This document shows, piece by piece, positions 49,708 through 59,124 of a DNA stretch of 64,000 nucleotides (its first letter is position 1; each line of letters starts with the position of its first letter). A program made the position numbers and the translations under genes. Under the pieces are notes generated by a model that saw only the letters and a program-made list of their open reading frames with translations, had not been told where the DNA came from and did no database searches. The stretch is from UBA1672 sp050633285 (GTDB taxonomy: Bacteria > Pseudomonadota > Alphaproteobacteria > Micavibrionales > Micavibrionaceae). Location of the stretch: the NCBI GenBank assembly GCA_050633285.1, contig JBOEGG010000005.1, positions 372,001 to 436,000 on the forward strand, in the 5' to 3' direction.

Positions 49708-50879
49708 TTTGCTTTATCCCAAGGCGTTTGTGTATAGTCGGCATCTTCAAGGAATGAGAAATCGGAAGATGTATTGGATGGTGTGATATTTTTGTTCTGT
49801 AGATCTGTAAGGATCATGTCCGAGAGCATAGGCGCAAATGTTAGTTTTGTTGGCCAACAATAAAGTGCTTCATCGGTGTGGTGAATTGTTGGGGTATCAG
49901 GCATCCAACTATCTGTTTTTGATTTTCCCTCTATACGATCAATGGGCAGAACATCCCACTCTATTTGTGAGAAATCAATGTTTGGTAAATATGTCTTAAA
50001 AGCCTTTATTGCGGCGTTATAAACATCCGTTGGATCATTTTCTTTCTTGCGCTCTGCAACGGCGCCGCCGAGATACCAGACCAAAGAACCGTCAGATGTT
50101 TTGTGTGTTGTTATGGATGCAACGGGCTTATCTGATGTACCAACCAAATGTGCGAAAAGCGGGAAAGGTGCATTCTTAATCATCCCTTGTAAAAGGGGGC
50201 GTTTTTGTGTCTCTAAGCCTTTATTATGGCTATGACTATGGGCAATATCGTGATTGTTTGCGGCACTTGTGAAGATAATTTGCTTTGTGGTGATATTATT
50301 ATCTTTTAGAAACTTGAACGGGGATTGTGCTTGTTCCGTTGATATCTTTTTTATGCATTCTTTATAAGGTTGAGCTAAGGCACGTAGTACAGATGGTATG
50401 TCCAATACGGGTTCATCCATAAATACGACGGAACCTTTGAAGCCAGAATCTTTTATATCCTCACTCCAGTCCTCTTGCAGGACGTCGTGAACATTATTGC
50501 CTAGGGCGCGTTGTGTTACCAGTTTTGTTAACCCGCCCATAAAGCCGGAGGGGATAAGGAGTTGTTGGGACGTTGCTGCGACTTTTGCAGATGATAGGTT
50601 AACACCGACTTTTGAGTTTTTATCACCGTCTAAGGCTTCGCGCCAAAGGTCTGGCATCGCACTAATTGATTTTGCGAGTTTGTTTACTTTTCCTGCTAAT
50701 GAAAATTTGAGCCCGGAATGGATAATACCCTGTGATGCGATTGTTTGACCGCACCCAATAGTATCCATTTCTAATAGCAATACATCATAACCTAAGGATT
50801 TTAATCGGTTGAAAGACCACAAGCCTGCAATTCCTGCGCCGAAGATAACGATATCCGGAGATGTTTGGGGTGCAGGCAT
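49689..50879 (-). CDS. FAD-dependent oxidoreductase (DAO family)
   Basis: A 396-residue D-amino-acid-oxidase-type flavoprotein. The dinucleotide-binding motif is DIVIFGAGIAGLWSFNRLKSLG near residue 12, followed by LLEMDTIGCGQTIASQGIIHSGLKF. A C-terminal substrate-side region includes SLVWYLGGAVAERK and YCWPTKLTFAPMLSD. The ATG at 50879 is chosen because it is preceded by AAGAGAAAG and follows the secA stop by 16 bases; longer versions overlap secA. The reaction is not identifiable. It is coupled to the aldo/keto reductase gene. Confidence 0.8.
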   Translation of the reverse strand: MPAPQTSPDIVIFGAGIAGLWSFNRLKSLGYDVLLLEMDTIGCGQTIASQGIIHSGLKFSLAGKVNKLAKSISAMPDLWREALDGDKNSKVGVNLSSAKVAATSQQLLIPSGFMGGLTKLVTQRALGNNVHDVLQEDWSEDIKDSGFKGSVVFMDEPVLDIPSVLRALAQPYKECIKKISTEQAQSPFKFLKDNNITTKQIIFTSAANNHDIAHSHSHNKGLETQKRPLLQGMIKNAPFPLFAHLVGTSDKPVASITTHKTSDGSLVWYLGGAVAERKKENDPTDVYNAAIKAFKTYLPNIDFSQIEWDVLPIDRIEGKSKTDSWMPDTPTIHHTDEALYCWPTKLTFAPMLSDMILTDLQNKNITPSNTSSDFSFLEDADYTQTPWDKAKWKKPL

Positions 50880-50895
50880 GCTGTTTGGCTTTCTC

Positions 50896-53652
50896 TTATC
50901 CGATTTTCCCATGGCATTGTTTGTATTTTTTGCCTGATCCGCATGGGCAAGGTGCATTGCGTGGTGTTTTTGTCCATGTTTCCGGGTTGTTTTGGTCAAA
51001 CTCCGGACGTTTTAGCGGGCGGATATTATTGGCTGCGGGGGCGTTTTGTTCCGGTTGTGCCATTGCAGATTGCTTTGTGGCTTGACCTGTTCCCATAAGG
51101 GCAGGGTCCATGCGGCTTTCTTGGATTTGCTGTTCTTCTTGTGGAGCACCCATTTGCATTTCGCCATTTGCATCCATGTTGAATTCGACCATAGATAATG
51201 TTTGGGTAATGGTTTCACGCATTGCCTCTAGCATACCTTCGAATAGTGCGAATGCTTCGGTTTTGTATTCATTGAGTGGATCTTTTTGACCGAATGCACG
51301 TAAGTTAATTCCCTGACGTAAGTGATCGAGGTTTAATAAGTGCTCTTTCCAATGTTGATCCAACATTTGCAGAACGATCGCTTTTTCTACCTGACGCCAC
51401 ATGTCTGGGCCTGTGTTTGCAACTTTTTCGGCCATTTTTCGATCTGACAAGTCCGTTAGGCGTTCTTGTATTTCCTGATCTGCGATGCCTTCTTCTTTTG
51501 CCCATTCTTTTGCAGGTATTTGCATAAGGAGGACGCGCATTACTTCATTTTCAAGGCCATCCGTATCCCACTGTTCGGCGTATGCGCCGGCAGGTATATG
51601 GCGGGCAACGATTTCATCAATCATGTCATGGCGCATATCACGTACCATTTCATTTAAATCTTCGGAATTCATGATTTCGCGGCGTTCTTCGTAAATTTCT
51701 TTACGTTGATCGTTCATGACATCGTCAAATTTAAGCAAGTTTTTACGCATTTCAAAGTTCATGGATTCAACTTTTCCTTGCGCACGTTCAAGCATTTTGG
51801 AAATCCATGGGTGTTCTAATGCTTCACCGTCTTCTAAACCAATACGTTTATTTGCCAATAAACCTTCAAGCTGTTTTCCGGCGAAGATACGCATCAAGTC
51901 GTCATCAACGGATAGGAAGAATATAGATGCACCCGGATCACCTTGACGGCCGGCACGACCACGGAGTTGGTTATCAATGCGGCGTGATTCATGGCGTTCT
52001 GTACCAACGATATATAGACCACCAACTTCTTTTACTTGATCTTTTTCTTTTTCGACTTCTTCGTTGATTTTATCAATGGCTTTTTGCTTTTTTGCGTCAT
52101 CCCATGATGGATCAACTTCTTCTTCGACGCGCATTTCTGCGTTACCACCGAGTTGAATATCTGTTCCACGACCTGCCATGTTTGTAGCAATTGTGACTGC
52201 AGCTAAACGTCCTGCTTGTGCGACGATGTATGCTTCACGCTCGTGGTGACGGGCGTTTAGGACATTGTGTTTGATTTTTGCTTTTTTCAAAAGAGCAGAG
52301 AGTTGTTCAGATTTTTCAATAGATACTGTACCGACCAGAACGGGCTGCTTGTTTTCTTCGCACTCTTTAATAAGTTCAACAATGGCAGCTTCTTTTTCGT
52401 CGATAGATTTGTAAATTTTGTCTTCATAATCCTGACGAGAGACATCTCTATGTGTTGGGATTTGGACAACACTTAGTTTATAGATTTCATCAAACTCGGC
52501 TGCTTCTGTCATTGCTGTTCCGGTCATACCGGCAAGTTTCGGGTACATGCGGAAATAATTCTGGAAGGTGATAGATGCCAGAGTTTGGTTTTCGTTTTGA
52601 ATTTCTACGGATTCTTTTGCCTCGATTGCCTGGTGTAGGCCTTCTGATAAACGACGGCCATCCATCATGCGCCCTGTAAATTCATCAATGAGAATTACTT
52701 TATTGTCTTTCACAATATAGTCTTTATCCGCATGGAATAGTTTATGTGCACGTAATGCTTGATTAACGTGGTGCACAACGGAAATGTTTTGCATGTCGTA
52801 CATGCCACCTTCTGAGAGAAGGTTGTGCTCGTTTAAAAGTTCTTCAACATGTTCTTGCCCTTGCTCGGTCAGGATAATGCTTTTGTGTTTTTCTTCAATA
52901 TCGTAATCGGCAGGTTCTAAGGATGGAATTATTTTATCTACAGAAATGTACATATCTGCATTTCCCTCAGAAGGGCCGGAAATGATGAGAGGGGTACGTG
53001 CTTCGTCAATTAAAATTGAGTCAACTTCATCGATAATGGCAAAGTTGAATGGGCGTTGCACCATTTGATCCAGACGGAATTTCATATTATCGCGCAGGTA
53101 GTCAAAGCCGAATTCGTTGTTCGTACCGTATGTTACGTCTGCTGCGTATGCTTTGCGTCTGTTTTCTTCACTGATGTTGCTGGTGATGCAGCCTGATGTC
53201 AGGCCGAGGAAGTTATAGACCTGTCCCATCCATGCGGCGTCACGCTCGGCAAGGTAATCATTAACGGTAATAACATGCACACCTTTACCGGATAGTGCGT
53301 TGAGGTATGCGGCAAGTGTTGCAACAAGTGTTTTACCTTCACCTGTGCGCATTTCAGCGATTTGGCCGTTGTTTAAGACTAAACCACCGATAATCTGTAC
53401 GTCGTAGTGACGTTGCCCTAATGCTCTTTTGGCGGCTTCTCTGACTACTGCGAAAGCTTCGTGTGTCAGGCTTTCTAATGTTTCGCCTTTTTCAATGCGT
53501 TCACGAAAAATGTTTGTTTGATTTTTGAGTTCTTCATCGCTCATAGGCTCATATTGCGCTTCCAATGCATTGATCGGATCGATGTGTCTTTGATGCTTTT
53601 TTAAAGCGCGGTCATTTGTTGAACCAAAAATTTTTGTAGCCAATCCTAGCAC
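50896..53652 (-). CDS. secA: Preprotein translocase ATPase SecA
   Basis: Motor of SecYEG-dependent export. The 918-residue protein starts with GTG (MLGLATKIFGSTNDR). Helicase motifs include MRTGEGKTLVATLAAYLNAL near 102 (Walker A), FAIIDEVDSILIDEARTPLIISG near 203 (Walker B), TNMAGRGTDIQLGGN near 490 and RRIDNQLRGRAGRQGDPG. The linker ends in the zinc-binding tail CPCGSGKKYKQCHG. GGAG lies 6 bases before the start. A strong promoter is upstream. Confidence 0.98.
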   Translation of the reverse strand: MLGLATKIFGSTNDRALKKHQRHIDPINALEAQYEPMSDEELKNQTNIFRERIEKGETLESLTHEAFAVVREAAKRALGQRHYDVQIIGGLVLNNGQIAEMRTGEGKTLVATLAAYLNALSGKGVHVITVNDYLAERDAAWMGQVYNFLGLTSGCITSNISEENRRKAYAADVTYGTNNEFGFDYLRDNMKFRLDQMVQRPFNFAIIDEVDSILIDEARTPLIISGPSEGNADMYISVDKIIPSLEPADYDIEEKHKSIILTEQGQEHVEELLNEHNLLSEGGMYDMQNISVVHHVNQALRAHKLFHADKDYIVKDNKVILIDEFTGRMMDGRRLSEGLHQAIEAKESVEIQNENQTLASITFQNYFRMYPKLAGMTGTAMTEAAEFDEIYKLSVVQIPTHRDVSRQDYEDKIYKSIDEKEAAIVELIKECEENKQPVLVGTVSIEKSEQLSALLKKAKIKHNVLNARHHEREAYIVAQAGRLAAVTIATNMAGRGTDIQLGGNAEMRVEEEVDPSWDDAKKQKAIDKINEEVEKEKDQVKEVGGLYIVGTERHESRRIDNQLRGRAGRQGDPGASIFFLSVDDDLMRIFAGKQLEGLLANKRIGLEDGEALEHPWISKMLERAQGKVESMNFEMRKNLLKFDDVMNDQRKEIYEERREIMNSEDLNEMVRDMRHDMIDEIVARHIPAGAYAEQWDTDGLENEVMRVLLMQIPAKEWAKEEGIADQEIQERLTDLSDRKMAEKVANTGPDMWRQVEKAIVLQMLDQHWKEHLLNLDHLRQGINLRAFGQKDPLNEYKTEAFALFEGMLEAMRETITQTLSMVEFNMDANGEMQMGAPQEEQQIQESRMDPALMGTGQATKQSAMAQPEQNAPAANNIRPLKRPEFDQNNPETWTKTPRNAPCPCGSGKKYKQCHGKIG

Positions 53653-53685
53653 GAATACTCTCCTAACGAACTATTGAGTTGTTCT

Positions 53686-53714
53686 GGTATAAGGTGGAAA
53701 AAGCACTCCGTCAA
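53686..53714 (-). promoter_or_regulatory. sigma-70-type promoter for secA
   Basis: On the minus strand, TTGACG (53709-53714), a 17-base spacer and TATACC (53686-53691), leaving a leader of about 25-30 bases. Confidence 0.6.
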
Positions 53715-53818
53715 CAAAAGGTCTGTGGGTAGGTGTGTTAATAGGTGTTGAAAACACCAATTTCATTGTTTAGTGTCGTCTCTACCCAAGTATTTTAGAA
53801 AAGTAGTTAGAGGATATT

Positions 53819-54865
53819 ATGACTGATCGTAATTCATGTCGCCATAATGGTGATCATCGCGAAGGCGGTAATGCCGTTGTTGTTACACTTATTATTTTGA
53901 TTATTGGCGCAGTTGGTGCGTTCGCTGTTATGTCTGGTAAAATTGATGTGCCCGGTATGAACATTGAGAGTAATAAGGCAGAGAGTGTTGCATCATCGGA
54001 TGATGCTGTTGATGCGGAAAAGGTTGAAGAAAACGCAAACCCGATCTTGGCGCGTGTTGAAGGTAATGAAATTAAACGTCAGGACGTTTTAGACTTTATC
54101 AACACAATGCCTGCGCAAATGCGTCAGATTCCACCACAGCAGTTATTTCCTATGGCTTTGGAGCAATTGATAGGTAATCAAATTGTTGATAAGCAGGTTC
54201 AAGGTACAGATCTTGCGAATAATGAAGATGTTAAAGAGCAAATCGCCGTTGTGACTAAGCAAATCATCCGTACAAAATTTTTAGAGGATGCAATTGCAGA
54301 GAGAACTACCGATGAACGTATTCAAGCAGAATATAACAAATATCTGGAGAAATTCCCGAAGGTGGAAGAGGTACGTGCATCCCACATTCTGGTTGATGAT
54401 GAGAAACTATCGAAGTCTCTTATTAATAAGCTGAATAAAGGAGAGGCATTTGATGTGCTTGCGAAGGAAAACTCAAAGGATGGTTCTGCAGAGCAGGGCG
54501 GAGATCTTGGGTATTTTGCAAAAGAAGATGTTGTTCCGGCGTTTGCTGATGCTGCGTTTGCAACAGAAGTTGGTGCATATACGAAAAAGCCAATCAAGAC
54601 TGAGTTTGGTTATCACATTATTCTAGTGAAGGAAAAACGTGATCGTCCGCCTGCACCTATTGAGCAAGCTAAGCCCTATATTGAAAAAGAGCTACAGCGC
54701 GTTATCCTTGATGAAGTTGTGACAGCATGGAAGGAAGAAGTTGAGATTGAGCGTTTTGATATCAATGGTAACCCTTTACCTGATCAAGAGCCGGCAGCCG
54801 GTGAAGCGGAAACTCCTGCGGAAGATGCTCCTGTAAATGCAGAAGAGAATACAGACGCAGAATAG
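53819..54865 (+). CDS. Membrane-anchored parvulin-type peptidyl-prolyl isomerase
   Basis: A 348-residue PpiC/SurA-like folding factor. A hydrophobic segment at residues 22-40 (VVTLIILIIGAVGAFAVM) acts as uncleaved anchor. A SurA-N-like helical part follows (EIKRQDVLDFINTMPAQMRQIP). The rotamase domain is at about 180-275: VEEVRASHILVDDEK, LAKENSKDGSAEQGGDLGYFAKEDVVPAF and IKTEFGYHIILVKEKR. The C-terminal tail is acidic. GAGGA is 5 bases before the ATG. It faces secA divergently, a common alphaproteobacterial pair, and is likely periplasmic. Confidence 0.92.
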   Translation: MTDRNSCRHNGDHREGGNAVVVTLIILIIGAVGAFAVMSGKIDVPGMNIESNKAESVASSDDAVDAEKVEENANPILARVEGNEIKRQDVLDFINTMPAQMRQIPPQQLFPMALEQLIGNQIVDKQVQGTDLANNEDVKEQIAVVTKQIIRTKFLEDAIAERTTDERIQAEYNKYLEKFPKVEEVRASHILVDDEKLSKSLINKLNKGEAFDVLAKENSKDGSAEQGGDLGYFAKEDVVPAFADAAFATEVGAYTKKPIKTEFGYHIILVKEKRDRPPAPIEQAKPYIEKELQRVILDEVVTAWKEEVEIERFDINGNPLPDQEPAAGEAETPAEDAPVNAEENTDAE

Positions 54866-54887
54866 TTTTTATACGTCTTAGATAAAA

Positions 54888-54922
54888 AAAGCCGTGATGA
54901 GTTTTCTTGTCACGGCTTTGTT
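54888..54922. terminator. Intrinsic terminator after the PPIase gene
   Basis: AAAGCCGTGA (54888-54897) pairs with TCACGGCTTT (54910-54919). The T run is better on the minus-strand side, so efficiency on the plus strand may be moderate. Confidence 0.7.
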
Positions 54923-54938
54923 ATAGGGAGTGAATTTT

Positions 54939-55400
54939 ATGGATACAAAAATGAATTGTGCGCAGGCCTTGGAATTACCGATGCCGGAGAAACCTGCAGG
55001 GTTACCTATTGTGTTGGTTGCGGCGGCGGCACTTGTTGATGCGAAGGGACGTGTTTTATTAGCGCAAAGGCCGGAGGGGAAATCGATGGCCGGGCTATGG
55101 GAATTCCCGGGTGGAAAAGTTGATGAGGGGGAGAACCCTGAATTTGCGCTTATGCGTGAATTGAAGGAGGAGCTTGGAATTGAAACGAGAGAGTGTTGTT
55201 TTTCTCCGATTGGATTTGCCTCACATAGCTATGATACGTTTCATTTATTGATGCCCTTATTTACTTGTCGTGTTTGGCAGGGGGAGATACAGGCAATGGA
55301 AGGACAGATGTTTGAATGGGTTCACCCACAGAATATGTATGATTACCCCATGCCTGCGGCGGATATTCCGTTAATTTATCAATTACGTGATCATTTATAG
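54939..55400 (+). CDS. mutT: Nudix hydrolase (MutT-like, 8-oxo-dGTP diphosphatase)
   Basis: A 153-residue Nudix protein that probably cleans oxidised nucleotides. The Nudix box is GGKVDEGENPEFALMRELKEELG near residues 58-80, with all the GX5EX7REUXEEXGU positions present. The N-terminal LVAAAALVDAKGRVLLAQRPEGKSMAGLWEFPG fits MutT proper. The 18-residue leader is longer than E. coli MutT. I use ATG 54939, which has AGGGAG upstream, over a GTG at 54930. It is followed after 12 bases by the methyltransferase. Confidence 0.9.
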   Translation: MDTKMNCAQALELPMPEKPAGLPIVLVAAAALVDAKGRVLLAQRPEGKSMAGLWEFPGGKVDEGENPEFALMRELKEELGIETRECCFSPIGFASHSYDTFHLLMPLFTCRVWQGEIQAMEGQMFEWVHPQNMYDYPMPAADIPLIYQLRDHL

Positions 55401-55412
55401 TATGATGGATAT

Positions 55413-56180
55413 ATGTATCGTTCAGTGTATGATTTAAAAACGTTCTATTTAAGCGAAATCGGTCAGATTGTGCGTGATATTTTGCTTGGTCATATACGTG
55501 ATTTTTGGCCAAGTACTCATGATTTACGTATTTTGGGCTGCGGGTATCCTTCTCCTTATCTTGAAGAACTTTCAGAAGGGTGTGAGCGGGTTTTTGCAAT
55601 GATGCCACGCAAGCAAGGGGCGGATCATTGGGGGTATCGTGGTGATAAGAACGTTGCTTTCTTGTCTGATGATCATACTTTGCCTATTGAAACCTGTTCT
55701 GTTGATCGTGTTTTGTTGATACATCATTTGGAATGCTGTGATCATTTGCCGGATACATTACGTGAAGTATGGCGTGTTTTGAAGGCGAATGGTCGGTTGC
55801 TTGTTATTGTTCCGAATCGAACAGGTGTATGGGCGCGGGCAGATTGGTCGCCATTTGGACAGGGTAGTCCGTTTACGCTTTCTCAAATCTGTCATTTCTT
55901 GAGGGATAATTTATTTGTTCAGGAAAATGTTAAGAGTGCACTATTTGTTCCTCCATTGCCCGATTCGCCAGTCATGATGCGTTCAGCTCATTTTATTGAG
56001 CGTACAGGGCGACGTGTATTACCCTTTGCGGCAGGCGTGCATATGGTGGAGGCGAGTAAGCAAATTTATGCAGGTGTGAATAGGACGGGCTCAGGCTCTA
56101 GTGTTTTGTCGCAAGCTCCGCAAATATTGGGGGTAAAGGGCAATCCTGCCGCGCAGAATTCTTTACGTAAAAAGTTTTGA
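55413..56180 (+). CDS. Class I SAM-dependent methyltransferase
   Basis: A 255-residue methyltransferase-like protein. Motif I is degenerate (RILGCGYPSPYLEEL, near residue 39; the usual Asp/Glu-x-Gly-x-Gly-x-Gly is incomplete). Then LPIETCSVDRVLLIHHLECCDHLPDTLREVWRVLKANGRLLVIVPN shows the motif II-III pattern of the Methyltransf_11 family. The substrate is unknown. It lies 12 bases after the Nudix gene and is convergent with metA. The weak glycine loop leaves some doubt about activity. Confidence 0.78.
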   Translation: MYRSVYDLKTFYLSEIGQIVRDILLGHIRDFWPSTHDLRILGCGYPSPYLEELSEGCERVFAMMPRKQGADHWGYRGDKNVAFLSDDHTLPIETCSVDRVLLIHHLECCDHLPDTLREVWRVLKANGRLLVIVPNRTGVWARADWSPFGQGSPFTLSQICHFLRDNLFVQENVKSALFVPPLPDSPVMMRSAHFIERTGRRVLPFAAGVHMVEASKQIYAGVNRTGSGSSVLSQAPQILGVKGNPAAQNSLRKKF

Positions 56181-56189
56181 TTTCGATTT

Positions 56190-57245
56190 TTACAGACCAA
56201 GTGGGTTGTTTGGGTTTACGCCGTCCATAAATTGCTGACGTCTATCAGCATTGGTTATTTGATAAACAAGCCCAATCCAGCTGGCAATAATACTGCGTGC
56301 GCTGTCTGTCCATGTGTTCTCAAGTGTGTTTGAGAGAATTAAGCTCAGTTCATTTATCTCTTGTTCGTTCATGTCCTCAGGATTATGGAGCATAAGTTTC
56401 TCAATTGTTTCATCTTTGAAGTAATTTAAGGGGAAAGGTGGCGGCGTATCACGTCCACCTGATTTGTATAGTTTTATCTCACGTTGGTATTCTTTTAGTA
56501 AGCTGATCGTGTCATATTCAGGGTGCCCTTGCATACAAACAAGTCTGAAACCGTCCGGACTGACTGCGATATGTGTACCGATATTATTATCACCGGAGAC
56601 TAATGTTTTCATTCCCGCTTGTTTGAACTGGTCCGGTGAAATTTGATTAAAGCGAGAATGTGGAACATCAAATACAGTGTTCATATTTCGGACTAGCGGG
56701 TGCGTACGATCGGTTACATGGTGTTTATATACGCCCCATAGTTTTCCATTTGAAAGAGCGTTGCGTTTTTGATTATAGCGGAGTTGCATGACGGCGTGTG
56801 TTGCCAAGCAAGAGCATAGGGTTGATGTCACATTATCCCATGACCAATCAAGGACATGTTTCAACGGTTCCCAGAAAACTTCTTGTTCAAGGTTTGGCTG
56901 CGATACATTTGCGCCTGTAATGATGAGTGCGTCTAACCCTTCTTCTTTTAGTTTTTCGAAGGGTTCATAATATTGTTTGATATATTCGGTTGTTTCGGAG
57001 TTACGCTCTAATTCAGGTAAAGTGAAGGGGTGAATGTAGAGTTGTGCGATTTGGTTACTTTCGCCGACAAGTCTGAAAAATTGGCGTTCTGTTGCAGCCA
57101 TCGCGGCATCGGGCATCATATTAAGTAGGCCGATATGCATTTCACGGATATCTTGATGTTGTGCGCGTTCGGGAGGAAGGATTGTGCGCCCTTCGTCTTT
57201 TAATCGTGTGAAAGTTGGTAAATCTTTGTAAGCAACTAAGGGCAT
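56190..57245 (-). CDS. metA: Homoserine O-acyltransferase MetA
   Basis: Acylates homoserine for methionine synthesis; whether succinyl or acetyl cannot be told. The 351-residue protein has REMHIGLLNMMPDAAMAATERQFFRLVG near residue 34, DALIITGANVSQPNLEQEVFW near 105, the nucleophile region STLCSCLATHAVMQL near 140, the PHSRFN motif near 195 and CMQGHPEYD near 235. It is longer than the usual 300-310 because of N- and C-terminal extensions. It is divergent from the chorismate mutase gene; no SAM riboswitch was seen in the 74-base gap. Confidence 0.92.
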   Translation of the reverse strand: MPLVAYKDLPTFTRLKDEGRTILPPERAQHQDIREMHIGLLNMMPDAAMAATERQFFRLVGESNQIAQLYIHPFTLPELERNSETTEYIKQYYEPFEKLKEEGLDALIITGANVSQPNLEQEVFWEPLKHVLDWSWDNVTSTLCSCLATHAVMQLRYNQKRNALSNGKLWGVYKHHVTDRTHPLVRNMNTVFDVPHSRFNQISPDQFKQAGMKTLVSGDNNIGTHIAVSPDGFRLVCMQGHPEYDTISLLKEYQREIKLYKSGGRDTPPPFPLNYFKDETIEKLMLHNPEDMNEQEINELSLILSNTLENTWTDSARSIIASWIGLVYQITNADRRQQFMDGVNPNNPLGL

Positions 57246-57319
57246 ATGTATTTTGATCCGTTGATTTATCTATATTTACCATGTAATAAGTCATAGTAAA
57301 TTGGGGCAAAAAGAAAATA

Positions 57320-58204
57320 ATGTCAAAAACATTAAGCGATATACGCGTGAAAATAGACGCGATAGATAATCAGGTGCACGATCTTTTGATGGAACGGGCG
57401 TCTCTTGTGTCGTCTGTGGCTGCGGCTAAAAAACGTGAGGGTTTGCAAATTGTTCAGCCTGCACGTGAAGCACGTATGATGCGCCGTTTGCTTTCACGTC
57501 ACAATGGGCCGTTGCCTCGTAACACAATTGTGCGTATCTGGCGGGAGCTTGTCGGGTCAGTTGCTTTGTTGCAAACGGGTTTCAGCGTTATTGTTGCCAG
57601 TGGTGAAGCTGATATGGGGCTTTGGGATATGGCGAAAAACTATTTTGGTAGTTCTGTGCCTATGAAAAAGCTTCAGGGAACGCAGAATGTTTTACAAGAT
57701 GTACGCGACACTAAGGATTCTTTTGGTGTTATGCCATGGCCTGATTTTACACTTGATGCGCCATGGTGGGGCCACTTATTGACGCAAAATGCCGATGATA
57801 GGTTGTCGATTATTTGTGCGCTTCCTCATGGTATGTATAAGCAAGATGAGACAGATGCGTTTGAGCGCGGATTGATTGTGTCGGATATTCGTTTTATGCC
57901 ATCTGATGAAGATGTTACGTTCATTGGTATTGAAACAGATAGTGAGTTTAGTCGTGATAGGTTGGCCGACTGCCTTGAAAAAACAGGTTTAAATTTGTTG
58001 AATATCTATAGAGGGCAACGTTTACAAGAGGGAAACAAGACACTCCATCTTGTCGAAGTGCGTGGGTATTATGATGATTCCTCTTCTGAGGTTTTAGAGA
58101 TTGAAACCTTGTTGGGTGACCAATATGTTTATTGCTGCGTTGTTGGTGGTTATCCGGTGATACCGGATATTAGAGCAACAGAAAATTCGTCACAGGGCGA
58201 TTAA
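57320..58204 (+). CDS. Chorismate mutase with a reduced prephenate-dehydratase/ACT-like C-terminus
   Basis: Residues 1-90 are an AroQ-type chorismate mutase (LSDIRVKIDAIDNQVHDLLMERASLV; PAREARMMRRLL). The following region (ANYFG-like AKNYFGSSVPMKKLQG; SFGVMPWPDFTLDAPWWGHLL) resembles a short prephenate dehydratase segment without its TRF motif. The last 80 residues (LADCLEKTGLNLLNIYRGQRL ... VVGGYPV) resemble an ACT domain. It is 294 residues, against about 360-390 for PheA. It is followed by tyrA; the expected hisC between them is absent. Confidence 0.78.
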   Translation: MSKTLSDIRVKIDAIDNQVHDLLMERASLVSSVAAAKKREGLQIVQPAREARMMRRLLSRHNGPLPRNTIVRIWRELVGSVALLQTGFSVIVASGEADMGLWDMAKNYFGSSVPMKKLQGTQNVLQDVRDTKDSFGVMPWPDFTLDAPWWGHLLTQNADDRLSIICALPHGMYKQDETDAFERGLIVSDIRFMPSDEDVTFIGIETDSEFSRDRLADCLEKTGLNLLNIYRGQRLQEGNKTLHLVEVRGYYDDSSSEVLEIETLLGDQYVYCCVVGGYPVIPDIRATENSSQGD

Positions 58205-58240
58205 TAAACATAGATTAAATATTATATAATTCCTAAGAGT

Positions 58241-59119
58241 ATGAAAATGATTGATACAATTACGATAATTGGGATGGGGCTTATTGGCTCTTCCATTGCA
58301 CGAAATGTGCAAGAACATAAGCTGGCTAAGACACTTGTTGTGGCAGATGTTAATGAGGATGTTTGTAAGAAAGTTATTGAGTTAGAAATTGCAGATTATG
58401 TGACGAATGACTTAAAGCTTGGTGTTGAAAAGGCCGATGTTATTATACTGGCGGTGCCGGTTGGTGCTATTAATGCCGTTGCGAAAGTGATTGCTCCCTA
58501 TGTTAAGCCGGGTGCAATTATTTCAGATACAGGTTCGGTTAAGTTATCTGTTATTGAAGCGTTAGAGCCGTTGCACCGTGATGACCTTGAAATTGTACCT
58601 GCACACCCTATTGCGGGAACGGAATTTTCAGGGCCGGAGTCTGGTTTTTCTGCATTATTTGATGAACGTTGGTGTATTTTAACACCTTTACCGGAGACAA
58701 GTATTAAAGCGGTTGAGGTGATTACACAGTTGTGGGAAGGCTGCGGTGCGCAGATTGAGATTATGGATGCCAAACATCATGATCTTGTGTTGGGAATTAC
58801 ATCACATTTGCCGCATTTGATTGCATACACCATTGTTGGAACGGCGAATGAGTTGGAAGATGATATTAAATCAGAAGTGATTAAGTTCTCGGCCTCCGGT
58901 TTTCGTGATTTTACACGTATCGCATCTTCTGATCCAACGATGTGGCGTGATGTGTTTTTAAATAATAAAGGCGCTGTGTTAGAGGTCCTTCAACGTTTTA
59001 CTGAGGATTTAACGGCCTTGCAAAAGGCTATCCGTAAGGGCGACGGGGATTATCTTTATGAAAAATTCGATGAAACACGTGCGATCCGGAAAGCAGTGAT
59101 CGACCAAGGTCAGGCGTAG
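58241..59119 (+). CDS. tyrA: Prephenate/cyclohexadienyl dehydrogenase
   Basis: Oxidative decarboxylation of prephenate (or arogenate) in tyrosine synthesis. The 292-residue protein has the NAD-binding IIGMGLIGSSIARNV near residue 9, ADVIILAVPVGAINAVAKVI near 67, SDTGSVKLSVIEAL near 98, VPAHPIAGTEFSGPESGF near 119, and HDLVLGITSHLPHLIAYTIVG with the catalytic His near 185. It is 36 bases after chorismate mutase and forms the tyrosine arm of a two-gene unit. It is convergent with plsC. Confidence 0.95.
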   Translation: MKMIDTITIIGMGLIGSSIARNVQEHKLAKTLVVADVNEDVCKKVIELEIADYVTNDLKLGVEKADVIILAVPVGAINAVAKVIAPYVKPGAIISDTGSVKLSVIEALEPLHRDDLEIVPAHPIAGTEFSGPESGFSALFDERWCILTPLPETSIKAVEVITQLWEGCGAQIEIMDAKHHDLVLGITSHLPHLIAYTIVGTANELEDDIKSEVIKFSASGFRDFTRIASSDPTMWRDVFLNNKGAVLEVLQRFTEDLTALQKAIRKGDGDYLYEKFDETRAIRKAVIDQGQA

Positions 59120-59124
59120 TGGTT

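Noticed and set aside
57246..57319. SAM riboswitch ahead of metA
   Set aside because: The gap is only 74 bases, is shared with a divergent gene, and no SAM-II-like pseudoknot pattern is visible.
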